This document shows positions 6,948-13,317 of a stretch of 24,487 bases of DNA, piece by piece. The notes below the pieces were generated by a model. The model saw nothing but the letters and a program-made list of their open reading frames with translations. It made no database searches and was not told the DNA's origin. The position numbers and the translations under genes were made by a program. Positions within the stretch are counted from its first letter, which is position 1. Every line of letters begins with the position of its first letter. This DNA is from Nanobdellota archaeon (GTDB taxonomy: Archaea > Nanoarchaeota > Nanoarchaeia > Woesearchaeales > GW2011-AR9): positions 1-24,487 of the forward strand of contig NZBF01000013.1 in the NCBI GenBank assembly GCA_002687775.1. Reading direction: 5' to 3'.

Positions 6948-7679
6948 ATGGGAAAAATTAATTTATACGAATTTATAGGAATCATGATTGGAGATGGGTG
7001 TCTGCTCTACTATCCAAAACACCGTATTTACGGGATTGAGATTACTGGCAATCACATTGAAGAAAAAGATTATTATGAAAAGATAAAATCATTTGTTCAA
7101 TCTCACTTCAGTCTAAATCCACGCGTCTATGTCAAGCATTCTAAACTAGGAAAGTGTTTGAAGCTTGTTGTTTATAGTAAGCACTTCGCCGAAACGCTGA
7201 TGACTTATGGAATTACCAAAAACAAAACTTTCACCACAAGAATTCCAAATGAATTTCTTGAATGGGAAAAAAGCAAATTTATTATCAAAGGTATTTTTGA
7301 AACTGATGGATGCCTTTACTTCTCAAAGTCTAAGGTAATGGAGTATCCATCGTATCCAAGATTGGAGATAGACACATCAAGTTCAGAGTTGGCGGAGCAA
7401 ATTCTTACCTTGCTGAATGAGAATGGCTTTGCAGCCAGGTCATACAAAAATAGGAAGACGATAGTTATTTATATGAGCGGAGAAAATGTCCTAAACAAGT
7501 GGGTCGAAGAGATAGGCTTCAGTAGCTACAAAAATTGGAGCAAATATCTGCTTTGGAAGAAGCTTGGATATTATATCCCAAGACTTTCTCTGCCAGAACG
7601 AGACACACTCTTACGCGCTGGTGGCCAAGAGGCTAAGATTGGTAAAGCCAATAGCAAGCGAATCCCTGCAGAGGATTAG
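6948..7679 (+). CDS. LAGLIDADG homing endonuclease (module 1)
   Basis: Site-specific DNA endonuclease of the two-motif LAGLIDADG type. Motif 1 is FIGIMIGDGCLLYY (residues about 9-22) and motif 2 is FIIKGIFETDGCLYFSKS (about 110-127). Each carries the acidic residue needed for cleavage (GDG, TDG). The protein is 243 residues, a usual size for a monomeric free-standing enzyme. It has a strong Shine-Dalgarno (GGAGGTGG, 6 nt before the ATG), unlike the leaderless genes around it. The last 22 codons or so read into the tRNA-Cys gene, so the C-terminal tail is encoded by tRNA sequence and the stop TAG (7677-7679) is the tRNA variable region. The original protein may have ended sooner. It shares an upstream cassette with the endonuclease at 12634-13847 but not close protein similarity. 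The target is unknown; the adjacent tRNA locus is the obvious candidate. Confidence 0.9.
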   Translation: MGKINLYEFIGIMIGDGCLLYYPKHRIYGIEITGNHIEEKDYYEKIKSFVQSHFSLNPRVYVKHSKLGKCLKLVVYSKHFAETLMTYGITKNKTFTTRIPNEFLEWEKSKFIIKGIFETDGCLYFSKSKVMEYPSYPRLEIDTSSSELAEQILTLLNENGFAARSYKNRKTIVIYMSGENVLNKWVEEIGFSSYKNWSKYLLWKKLGYYIPRLSLPERDTLLRAGGQEAKIGKANSKRIPAED

Positions 7680-7707
7680 ATCGAGGGTTCGAGTCCCTCC
7701 CAGCGCT
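7615..7707 (+). tRNA. tRNA-Cys(GCA) with a 20-nt D-arm intron
   Basis: Acceptor GCGCTGG (7615-7621) pairs with CCAGCGC (7700-7706); discriminator T7707; no encoded CCA. Anticodon stem AATCC/GGATT (7661-7665 and 7673-7677) encloses CTGCAGA, anticodon GCA. T-arm is GAGGG TTCGAGT CCCTC. Removing 7638-7657 gives a 73-nt cloverleaf with D-arm GCC AAGAGGCTAA GGC. The 5' 65 nt overlap the end of the LAGLIDADG reading frame on the same strand. A TATTATAT box near 7567-7576 inside that frame could start the tRNA. TTTTATTTT follows directly (7707-7715) and may end it, although the Maf-like gene starts only 11 nt downstream. Confidence 0.9.
7638..7657 (+). other. tRNA-Cys intron (20 nt, D-stem)
   Basis: Central helix exon GCTA (7632-7635) with intron TAGC (7652-7655), four Watson-Crick pairs. 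Bulges are AGA (7636-7638) and AAG (7656-7658). The intron-side helix TTGG/CCAA (7639-7642 with 7648-7651) closes a TAAAG loop. Standard cutting joins CTAAG to GCG, rebuilding the third D-stem pair. This is a minimal archaeal intron between about positions 23 and 24. Confidence 0.85.
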
Positions 7708-7715
7708 TTTATTTT
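7707..7715 (+). terminator. T-rich run after tRNA-Cys
   Basis: TTTTATTTT directly follows the tRNA 3' end. Archaeal RNA polymerase often stops at T runs, so this may end the tRNA transcript, but the Maf-like gene begins 4 nt later and no other promoter is obvious for it, so partial read-through is likely. Confidence 0.35.
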
Positions 7716-7718
7716 ACT

Positions 7719-8285
7719 ATGAAAATCGTCTTAGGATCACAATCACCGTTTCGGAAGCATGCCCTAGATGTTCTAGGTTTAGATTATGAGACAGTTCCAA
7801 GCCATTTCGATGAAAAATCTATACGAGATGATAATCCACTTGAGTTAGCAAAAAAATTATCTGAAGCAAAAGCGAGGTCATTGAGTGAACGGCATCCTGA
7901 CGCCATTATTGTAACAGGTGATCTGTTCGTAGTATATCAAAACAAAGTTTACGAAAAACCAAAAAGTGAAGGTGATGCTTTTGACATGCTCAAGTTATTT
8001 TCTGGAAGTATGTTAGAAATCGTAACCGGCCTTGCAGTGTACAATCCTACAACCGATCACATGTTATCTACAGTTGAAAAATGTGAGGTGACATTTAGAG
8101 AACTTATTGATACAGAAATTAATGATTATATTTCACGCTACCCAGTATTGAAATGTGCTGGTTCCTTTGAAGCTGACGGATTGCTTCGGTTTGCTGAAAC
8201 AATACAAGGCAAATATACTTTTAGAGCTGGATTACCAGTTAATGAATTAGTTTTATTTCTGAGAGAACATGGAGTAAATATCTAG
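7719..8285 (+). CDS. Maf-like nucleoside triphosphate pyrophosphatase
   Basis: Maf/HAM1-fold enzyme expected to hydrolyse non-canonical or modified NTPs to NMP and pyrophosphate, cleaning the nucleotide pool. The N-terminal strand and helix are KIVLGSQSPFRKHALDVLGL, matching the Maf SxSPRR..LL motif except that the first Arg is Phe. IIVTGDLFVVYQNKVYEKP carries the catalytic Asp and the Lys-Pro that follows it. SEGDAFDMLKLFSGSMLEIVTGLAV matches the A..mL..LSG...v.TG region. The C-terminal half (EINDYISRYPVLKCAGSFE) fits the EI..Yv....p..kAG.y family pattern. The length of 188 is normal. It starts 11 nt after tRNA-Cys, possibly co-transcribed with it, and its stop is one nucleotide before the NFACT gene. 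Substrate is not deducible. Confidence 0.85.
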   Translation: MKIVLGSQSPFRKHALDVLGLDYETVPSHFDEKSIRDDNPLELAKKLSEAKARSLSERHPDAIIVTGDLFVVYQNKVYEKPKSEGDAFDMLKLFSGSMLEIVTGLAVYNPTTDHMLSTVEKCEVTFRELIDTEINDYISRYPVLKCAGSFEADGLLRFAETIQGKYTFRAGLPVNELVLFLREHGVNI

Positions 8286-8286
8286 A

Positions 8287-9360
8287 ATGAAAAAATCAAT
8301 AACCTCATTAGAACTTCATGCTATCGTTAATGAACTGTCTTTCTTGAAGAAAGGACGGTTGGATCAGATATATCATCCGGCAAAGAAAGAATTGGTCTTA
8401 CGATTCCATGTTTCCGGCAAAGGTAAAATTCTCGTTAGAGTTATTCCAGGAAGCGTTATTAATCAGACTGAAGTAAAGAAAGAAACCGCTGCACCTTCTT
8501 CATTTTGCATGCAGTTACGAAAATATATTCAAAATGCTACTGTTGTTGATTTTAAACAAAAAAATACTGAACGGATTTTGGTAATTGATTTGCAGAAAGC
8601 AGAAAAATTTCAATTAGTCATTGAATTGTTTTCAAAAGGAAATGTGTTGTTATTGGATTCAAAGGGAATGATTATTTCTGTGTTGGAATGGCAGAGTTAC
8701 CGCTCACGTAAATTGAAACCAAAAGAAAAATATTTGTATCCCGACGAAGGATTTAATTGGTTGAAAGATGATTTGAAGATTTTGAAGAGAAGTGAGAAAG
8801 ATTCAGTTGTGAAAGCTCTGGCTACACAAATTGGACTTGGTGGAACGTATGCGGAAGAAGTGTGTTTTCGAGCTTCAGTGGATAAAAATACGAAGCCAAG
8901 TGAAATTACAGATGAACACATTGAATTACTTTCTAAAGAATTAAAAAAGTTAATCAAAGAAATTGAACATCCTAAAGGATTTGTGTACGGAGATGAAATA
9001 ACTCCAACGGAATTGAAAGCTAAAGGTAAAGCTGATTCTGAAACTTTGACGTATTCCGAATCACTCCAATTAATGAATCCATTAATTAAGAATTCTCCGT
9101 ACCAAAAAAAGATTAACCAAATGGAAAGAATAATTAAAGAGCAGGATGAAACTGTTCATAAATTAGAGAAAGAAATTGAACAAAGTACAGCAAAGGGGGA
9201 ATTAGTGTATTCTGAATTTGTCAAGTTGGAGAAATTGTTAAACATCATCGATGCCTTGCAGAAAAAAGAGGGATGGGAAGCTGTTAAAACTGAACTTGGG
9301 AAACAAAAGAAAATAGGTAAAGTTGATTTGAAGAAAAAAACAGTTGTTGTTGAGTTATGA
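8287..9360 (+). CDS. NFACT-N domain protein, short Rqc2/RqcH-like form
   Basis: N-terminal NFACT (fibronectin-binding A N-terminal) fold, the family of eukaryotic Rqc2 and bacterial/archaeal RqcH, which bind large ribosomal subunits holding stalled peptidyl-tRNA. Seen: SLELHAIVNELSFLKKGRLDQIYHP at the start, SSFCMQLRKYI, LVIELFSKGNVLLLDSKGMIISVLE, then the helix-hairpin-helix region ALATQIGLGGTYAEEVCFRA (residues about 178-197). A long charged helical segment of about residues 275-325 is likely coiled coil. The protein ends at 357 residues, whereas full archaeal members are usually well over 600 and carry a C-terminal NFACT-R domain that is absent here. The ending is clean, with the basic KIGKVDLKKKTVVVEL and a stop that overlaps the convergent gene by 6 nt. 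It is in an operon with the Maf-like gene. Confidence 0.85.
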   Translation: MKKSITSLELHAIVNELSFLKKGRLDQIYHPAKKELVLRFHVSGKGKILVRVIPGSVINQTEVKKETAAPSSFCMQLRKYIQNATVVDFKQKNTERILVIDLQKAEKFQLVIELFSKGNVLLLDSKGMIISVLEWQSYRSRKLKPKEKYLYPDEGFNWLKDDLKILKRSEKDSVVKALATQIGLGGTYAEEVCFRASVDKNTKPSEITDEHIELLSKELKKLIKEIEHPKGFVYGDEITPTELKAKGKADSETLTYSESLQLMNPLIKNSPYQKKINQMERIIKEQDETVHKLEKEIEQSTAKGELVYSEFVKLEKLLNIIDALQKKEGWEAVKTELGKQKKIGKVDLKKKTVVVEL

Positions 9361-10047
9361 TTTCTTCAAGTAATGTTGTCTTTTCCTTTCATTAAATCTC
9401 TCGATTGCATATCTTAACATTGTTCGTGGCATCGTTTTGTAATGTTTATTAAGAAAATGTTCAAGGACTTCCTGATTTTTTTTCCCTACTTCACGTAACA
9501 TCCAGCCAACAGCTTTATGGATTAAATCATGTTTATCATGTAACAATATTTCAGATATTTTTATGGTATCTTCGAATTGATTTTTATTGATAAACCAAGC
9601 AGTTGCTATTATAGAAATTCTCCGCTCCCAAAGATTCTTAGATTTTGCTAAGTGGTAAAGAATTGATTTATCTTTATGCAACAAATGGGCACCAAGAATT
9701 TTGTGGGCACTCAAATCAACCAAATCCCAATTGTTTACTCTTTTTGTGTTGTTTAGGTAGAAATCTACCACTTGCTGTTTTTCCTGATTCGTTCCCGTTT
9801 CATATCGATGAACAAGGAGAAGTAAAGCTGCCAAGCGAACTTCATGAAACTTATTTTCAAGCAACGTCTCAATTTTTTCAAAGGGTAAATCACGATATTT
9901 CTTAGCTATTTTCCTTGTTACCGGAACGGGAATTCCAAGGAATGCGTCGCCTTCACCATACTGGCCAGGGCCAGTTTTGAAAAAACCTTGTAACAATTTC
10001 GCGCGATCAGGTTCTCCTACTTCTTTCAATTCATCTATGAGTTTCAT
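9355..10047 (-). CDS. AlkD-like DNA alkylation repair protein
   Basis: HEAT-repeat DNA glycosylase family that removes alkylated bases (N3- or N7-alkyl purines in AlkD). Seen: GPGQYGEGDAFLGIPVPVTRKIAKKYRDLP, the usual N-terminal signature; LENKFHEVRLAALLLLVHRYE, a HEAT helix pair; VNNWDLVDLSAHKILGAHL, holding the conserved Trp-Asp that contacts the lesion in AlkD; and HKAVGWMLREVGKKN, a conserved late helix. The length of 230 fits. It is downstream of the stomatin gene on the same strand with a 5-nt gap, so probably one transcript. Its 3' end overlaps the NFACT gene by 6 nt in convergent fashion. Substrate range is not shown by sequence. Confidence 0.88.
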   Translation of the reverse strand: MKLIDELKEVGEPDRAKLLQGFFKTGPGQYGEGDAFLGIPVPVTRKIAKKYRDLPFEKIETLLENKFHEVRLAALLLLVHRYETGTNQEKQQVVDFYLNNTKRVNNWDLVDLSAHKILGAHLLHKDKSILYHLAKSKNLWERRISIIATAWFINKNQFEDTIKISEILLHDKHDLIHKAVGWMLREVGKKNQEVLEHFLNKHYKTMPRTMLRYAIERFNERKRQHYLKKS

Positions 10048-10052
10048 AAGAA

Positions 10053-10808
10053 TTATTTTTTGGTGAATGATTTCAGTACTTCTAATGGCACGGCGAAGAC
10101 AATCGTATTACTCTGATCACTGGACATGTCATTAATACTTTGCAATGTTCTTAGGTGTAAAGCCCCTTCCGCTGATGCTAGAGTTTTAGCAGCTTTAGCC
10201 ATGTTATCCGCTGCAATGACTTCTCCCGATGCTTTAATGATAACAGCTCGCTTCTCACGCTCAGCTTCAGCTTCTTTTGCCATCGTTCGCTTCATTTCTT
10301 GTGGAAGTTCAATATGTTTTAAATCAACAGAAGTTACCACAATTCCCCACGGATCAGTTGCTTTGTCAACAATTTGTTGAATTCTCTTGGATAATGTTTC
10401 TCTTTTCATAAGTAACTCATCTAACGTTACTTCTCCTACGACATCTCGCATAGTCGTTTGAGATAATTGAGAAGTTGCAAAGAAATATCGTTCTACTTCT
10501 AAGATAGATTTTGTTGCATCTGCTACTTTGAAATATAACACTGCATTTACTCGCACGGAAACGTTATCTTTGGTTATACAATCTTGATCCGGTACATCTA
10601 CTGCCTTTACCCGCATGTCTACTCGCTCCCACGATTGAATAAGTGGAATAACTATTCGCAAACCAGGTTGCATGACTCCAGAATATTTTCCTAAAGTAAA
10701 TTTTACTCCACGCTCATATTGTTTAACTATTTTTATCCCTGAAAGAACAAAAATTACTATTAAAATAGTTACCGGATTAAGTAATCCAAACAATACAAGA
10801 TTTGGCAT
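10053..10808 (-). CDS. SPFH/stomatin-like membrane protein
   Basis: Slipin/stomatin family, which forms membrane-bound oligomeric scaffolds. The frame is open upstream to 10991, but that part overlaps the divergent exonuclease gene. The ATG at 10808 gives 251 residues, starts right before the membrane anchor (LVLFGLLNPVTILIVIFVLSG) and has ATTTAAAT at leaderless distance. The SPFH domain follows: YERGVKFTLGKYSGVMQPGLRIVIPLIQSWERVDMR, TKDNVSVRVNAVLYFKVAD, VVGEVTLDELLMKRETL. A helix rich in Ala, Glu, Lys and Arg (MAKEAEAEREKRAVIIKASGE) forms the usual coiled coil. Stomatin genes are often next to NfeD proteases; none is seen here, and the next gene is AlkD-like. Confidence 0.92.
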   Translation of the reverse strand: MPNLVLFGLLNPVTILIVIFVLSGIKIVKQYERGVKFTLGKYSGVMQPGLRIVIPLIQSWERVDMRVKAVDVPDQDCITKDNVSVRVNAVLYFKVADATKSILEVERYFFATSQLSQTTMRDVVGEVTLDELLMKRETLSKRIQQIVDKATDPWGIVVTSVDLKHIELPQEMKRTMAKEAEAEREKRAVIIKASGEVIAADNMAKAAKTLASAEGALHLRTLQSINDMSSDQSNTIVFAVPLEVLKSFTKK

Positions 10809-10831
10809 AGAAGCTATATTTTGGAAAAGGT

Positions 10832-10839
10832 ATTTAAAT
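10832..10839. promoter_or_regulatory. Shared palindromic TATA box, stomatin/exonuclease
   Basis: The palindrome ATTTAAAT lies about 27 bp from the stomatin ATG (10808, minus) and about 25 bp from the exonuclease ATG (10860, plus). No other TATA-like box fits either gene, so one box probably fires both ways, giving two leaderless transcripts. Confidence 0.5.
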
Positions 10840-10859
10840 GTTGTGAATTCTGATGTAGT

Positions 10860-11582
10860 ATGATTAGAAATTCTTTCGTTTTTTTGGAGAAAATAAGAAG
10901 TAGGAAAGAGAAGAGTATTCTGAAACAGGTTTCTGGTTGGAATGAATTTCTTCGAAGTGATGTGAAAGGTATTTCTTCTCAGAGGAAACAATATTACAAT
11001 CGTAAGATTAAAGAGGCACAGCGAGCGTTAATTAACGAAGATGCTTCTTATTTCATTGATAAACTTCCTGGAAAAGAGATGTGGCGGTTGTACGACTATT
11101 TCAAAGAAGATTGCTGCTTTTTGGACATTGAAGTTGATTCTTACGGTAACGTTATCTTAGTCGGCATTTCAAATTATTATGATACTAATTTCTTTGTGAA
11201 GGGTGTAAACTTATCAAAAGAAAGTATAGGGAGGCAATTAGAGAAGTATAAGATTACAGTTACATTTAATGGTTCTTCCTTCGATTTACCTAAATTGAAA
11301 AAATTAGGGGTTACAACGCATGTAACCCATATTGATTTGAAACCATTGTGTGTAAATTTAGGATTAAAAGGTGGATTGAAAGAAATTGAAAAAAAATTAG
11401 ATTTGCGGCGTCCTTCACATTTGTATGGAAATCCGGTTGATTTGTGGAAATCATTCCATGCAAGTGGAGAAAAAGAATGGTTACAATTGTTAATGGATTA
11501 CAATGCTGAAGATTGTGAGAATTTGAAATTAGTTATGCAACATGTGTATAAAGAAATGTGTGCGAAAATATATAAACACTGA
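10860..11582 (+). CDS. RNase H-like (YprB/DEDD) exonuclease
   Basis: Ribonuclease H-fold 3'-5' exonuclease domain of the YprB type. The four acidic positions are visible: CFLDIEVDSYG (residues about 86-96, Asp and Glu of motif I), VTFNGSSFDLPKLKKLG (motif II, conserved Asn-Gly and Asp), HIDLKPLCVNLGLKGGLKEIEKKL (the helix that follows), and DYNAEDCENLKLV (motif III, with Tyr and Asp). The N-terminal 80 residues are basic and include KEKSILKQVSGWNEFLRS. The length of 240 fits a single-domain version without the C-terminal TPR region of bacterial YprB. It probably acts on nucleic acid; DNA or RNA cannot be told. The trpS promoter lies within its last codons. Confidence 0.82.
   Translation: MIRNSFVFLEKIRSRKEKSILKQVSGWNEFLRSDVKGISSQRKQYYNRKIKEAQRALINEDASYFIDKLPGKEMWRLYDYFKEDCCFLDIEVDSYGNVILVGISNYYDTNFFVKGVNLSKESIGRQLEKYKITVTFNGSSFDLPKLKKLGVTTHVTHIDLKPLCVNLGLKGGLKEIEKKLDLRRPSHLYGNPVDLWKSFHASGEKEWLQLLMDYNAEDCENLKLVMQHVYKEMCAKIYKH
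11569..11576 (+). promoter_or_regulatory. TATA box of trpS
   Basis: TATATAAA inside the end of the exonuclease gene is centred 25.5 bp before the trpS ATG at 11598. A leaderless trpS transcript is therefore likely in addition to any read-through. Confidence 0.5.
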
Positions 11583-11597
11583 TTTGTACCTTCTTTC

Positions 11598-12719
11598 ATG
11601 CCACATAAAGTAACGCCTTGGGAAGTGAAAGGACACGTAGATTATAATAAACTCATTAAAGAGTTTGGTCTACGTCCGCTGAAAGGGCTTCCAAAAGTTT
11701 TTGAAAAAAACGTATTATTTAGAAGGGAAATTATTTTCGCACACAGAGATTTTCATAAAATTGTAGAATGTGTTGAAAAAAAGAAACCATTTGTAATGCT
11801 CACTGGTTTAATGCCTTCTGGGAAATTCCATTTTGGTCATAAGATTGTCGCTGATCAAATTATTTTCTATCAGAAATTGGGAGCAAAAGTGTACTTGGCA
11901 GTTGCTGATATTGAAGCGTACAATTCTAGGAACCCAGATATGAAGAAGCTGCGAGAAACCGCAATTAAGGAGTATCTTACAAATTATATTGCTCTTGGAT
12001 TAGATCCCAAGAGATGTGATTTCTACTTTCAATCAATGCGTTCAACTAACGGAAAAAAATCAAGTGCCTATTACAAACTGGGTAACATGCTCGCTCGACA
12101 TACAACATTCAATGAAATGAAAGCAATTTATGGAAAAGACGTCACGCCAGCAAAAATGACATCGGCGTTATTACAAGCTTCTGACATCTTGCATGCAGAA
12201 CTTCCTGAATTTGAGGGACCTATTCCAGTTGTTGTTCCAGTTGGTGCAGATCAAGATGTTCATCTACGCCTAGCTCGTGATGTCTCACAGCGCATTAAAG
12301 CATTTAAATTCGTCCAAGTGAGCTCTACTTATAATAAATTCATGCCAGGATTGAAAGGGGGAAAAATGTCATCCTCTGATGAGAATTCTTATATTGCGTT
12401 GACAGACACATCAGAAGAAGCAGCTAAGAAGATTAAAAAATATGCTTTTTCTGGTGGTCAGGCTACTCTTGAAGAACATCGTAAGAGGGGAGGGAATCCT
12501 GACATTGATGTTGCCTTCCAGATGTTATTTTACGGAATGGAACCAAATGACAAGAAATTGAAAGAAATCCATGATGATTACAAATCGGGAAAATTGCTGA
12601 CAGGAGAATTAAAACAAATTCTTATCGAGAAGGTTACTGCATTTCTAAAGGAGCATCAACAGAAGAGGAAGAAAGCGCAGAAGGTTGCTGAAGATCTGAT
12701 TCGAGATAATGGGTTTTGA
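11598..12719 (+). CDS. trpS: Tryptophanyl-tRNA synthetase
   Basis: Class I aminoacyl-tRNA synthetase charging tRNA-Trp. Signature 1 is GLMPSGKFHFGH (residues about 74-85, the HIGH equivalent in the archaeal/eukaryal form) and signature 2 is KMSSS (about 254-258). Also present are VPVGADQDVHLRLARDV, which shapes the Trp and adenylate pocket, and the C-terminal helices ending KAQKVAEDLIRDNGF. The length of 373 fits archaeal TrpRS. The N-terminal MPHKVTPWEVKGHVDYNKLIKEFG is the usual archaeal start. Its last 86 nt are overlapped in antisense by the end of the LAGLIDADG frame. TrpRS itself seems intact, with a normal C-terminus. Confidence 0.96.
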   Translation: MPHKVTPWEVKGHVDYNKLIKEFGLRPLKGLPKVFEKNVLFRREIIFAHRDFHKIVECVEKKKPFVMLTGLMPSGKFHFGHKIVADQIIFYQKLGAKVYLAVADIEAYNSRNPDMKKLRETAIKEYLTNYIALGLDPKRCDFYFQSMRSTNGKKSSAYYKLGNMLARHTTFNEMKAIYGKDVTPAKMTSALLQASDILHAELPEFEGPIPVVVPVGADQDVHLRLARDVSQRIKAFKFVQVSSTYNKFMPGLKGGKMSSSDENSYIALTDTSEEAAKKIKKYAFSGGQATLEEHRKRGGNPDIDVAFQMLFYGMEPNDKKLKEIHDDYKSGKLLTGELKQILIEKVTAFLKEHQQKRKKAQKVAEDLIRDNGF

Positions 12720-13317
12720 AATATTTGTGATTTCTGAAACTAGACATAAATTTAAAATTTCTTAGTGTATGAATCTTGAAAGCATCAATTTCCATAAGTT
12801 TCATCATATTTGCATATTTTTGTATTATAAGCTCATTTCCTTTTACTGTATGATAACTTATTCCCATTCTTTCTAAAAGTGTTTTGTACAGGTCCAATTC
12901 TTTAGAATGTGGATCAAATGCCATACTTACTCTTACCAGACTACCATGTTTGTTAATATAAACACAACCCTCAGCAGCCAATAAGCCCCGGATAAAACCA
13001 TGAAGTAACTGTTTATCAGTTTCGTTCTGTGGATTAATTACTCGACTCAGAACCCATGGCATAATACCATTTAAAAAAATTTCAGTTAAAACAGCACTAT
13101 CGATGCAAATTCTTCCTGAACCATACATTTTTGTTTCTCTGACATTCTTGGATTTTGTTACAGAAACTATTTGTGTAAGTTTCAAATTCAAAGTCTCACT
13201 CCAAAAGTTCATGCACCTATCCACTATTTCTGTAGTTAATTCTTTATCAGTACTGTAAATTATCTGAACTTTACACTGGTCTTTCCCATCCCTAACTCTT
13301 CTAGCACATCTAAACAA
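12634..13317 (-). CDS. LAGLIDADG homing endonuclease, C-terminal part
   Basis: Second-motif half of the endonuclease whose first half ends at 13260. It holds LLHGFIRGLLAAEGCVYINKHG, the second LAGLIDADG motif with its acidic residue (AEG). A KVQIIYS strand precedes it, and the typical SMAFDPHSKELDLYKTLLERMGI helix and strand follow. The frame begins with a TTG and out-of-family residues (FRCARRVRDG). There is no ATG before the family-like sequence, so independent initiation is unlikely and it is best read as the continuation of the upstream frame after a -1 shift at 13281-13287. The last 28 codons or so are antisense to the trpS 3' end and carry a Ser/Pro/Gln-rich tail (SALSSSSVDAPLEMQ) that is probably acquired host sequence. 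It may be expressed only by frameshifting, or be part of a decayed gene. Confidence 0.75.
   Translation of the reverse strand: MFRCARRVRDGKDQCKVQIIYSTDKELTTEIVDRCMNFWSETLNLKLTQIVSVTKSKNVRETKMYGSGRICIDSAVLTEIFLNGIMPWVLSRVINPQNETDKQLLHGFIRGLLAAEGCVYINKHGSLVRVSMAFDPHSKELDLYKTLLERMGISYHTVKGNELIIQKYANMMKLMEIDAFKIHTLRNFKFMSSFRNHKYFKTHYLESDLQQPSALSSSSVDAPLEMQ

Noticed and set aside
6755..7714. Group I or group II intron carrying the LAGLIDADG gene
   Set aside because: No catalytic-core pairing or splice-site arrangement was seen, the flanks do not rejoin into one gene, and the only supported introns here are small BHB tRNA introns.
10113..10124. TCACTGGACAT, identical to part of the endonuclease cassette element, inside the stomatin gene
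   Set aside because: It encodes the conserved-looking DMSSDQS residues, has no second CACTGG, TATA box or leader next to it, and an 11-base match by chance is not very unlikely in this length.
13263..13317. Independent start of the C-terminal endonuclease frame at 13317
   Set aside because: The codon is TTG with no ribosome site, and the first residues do not look like the family; a -1 shift or indel explains the sequence better.
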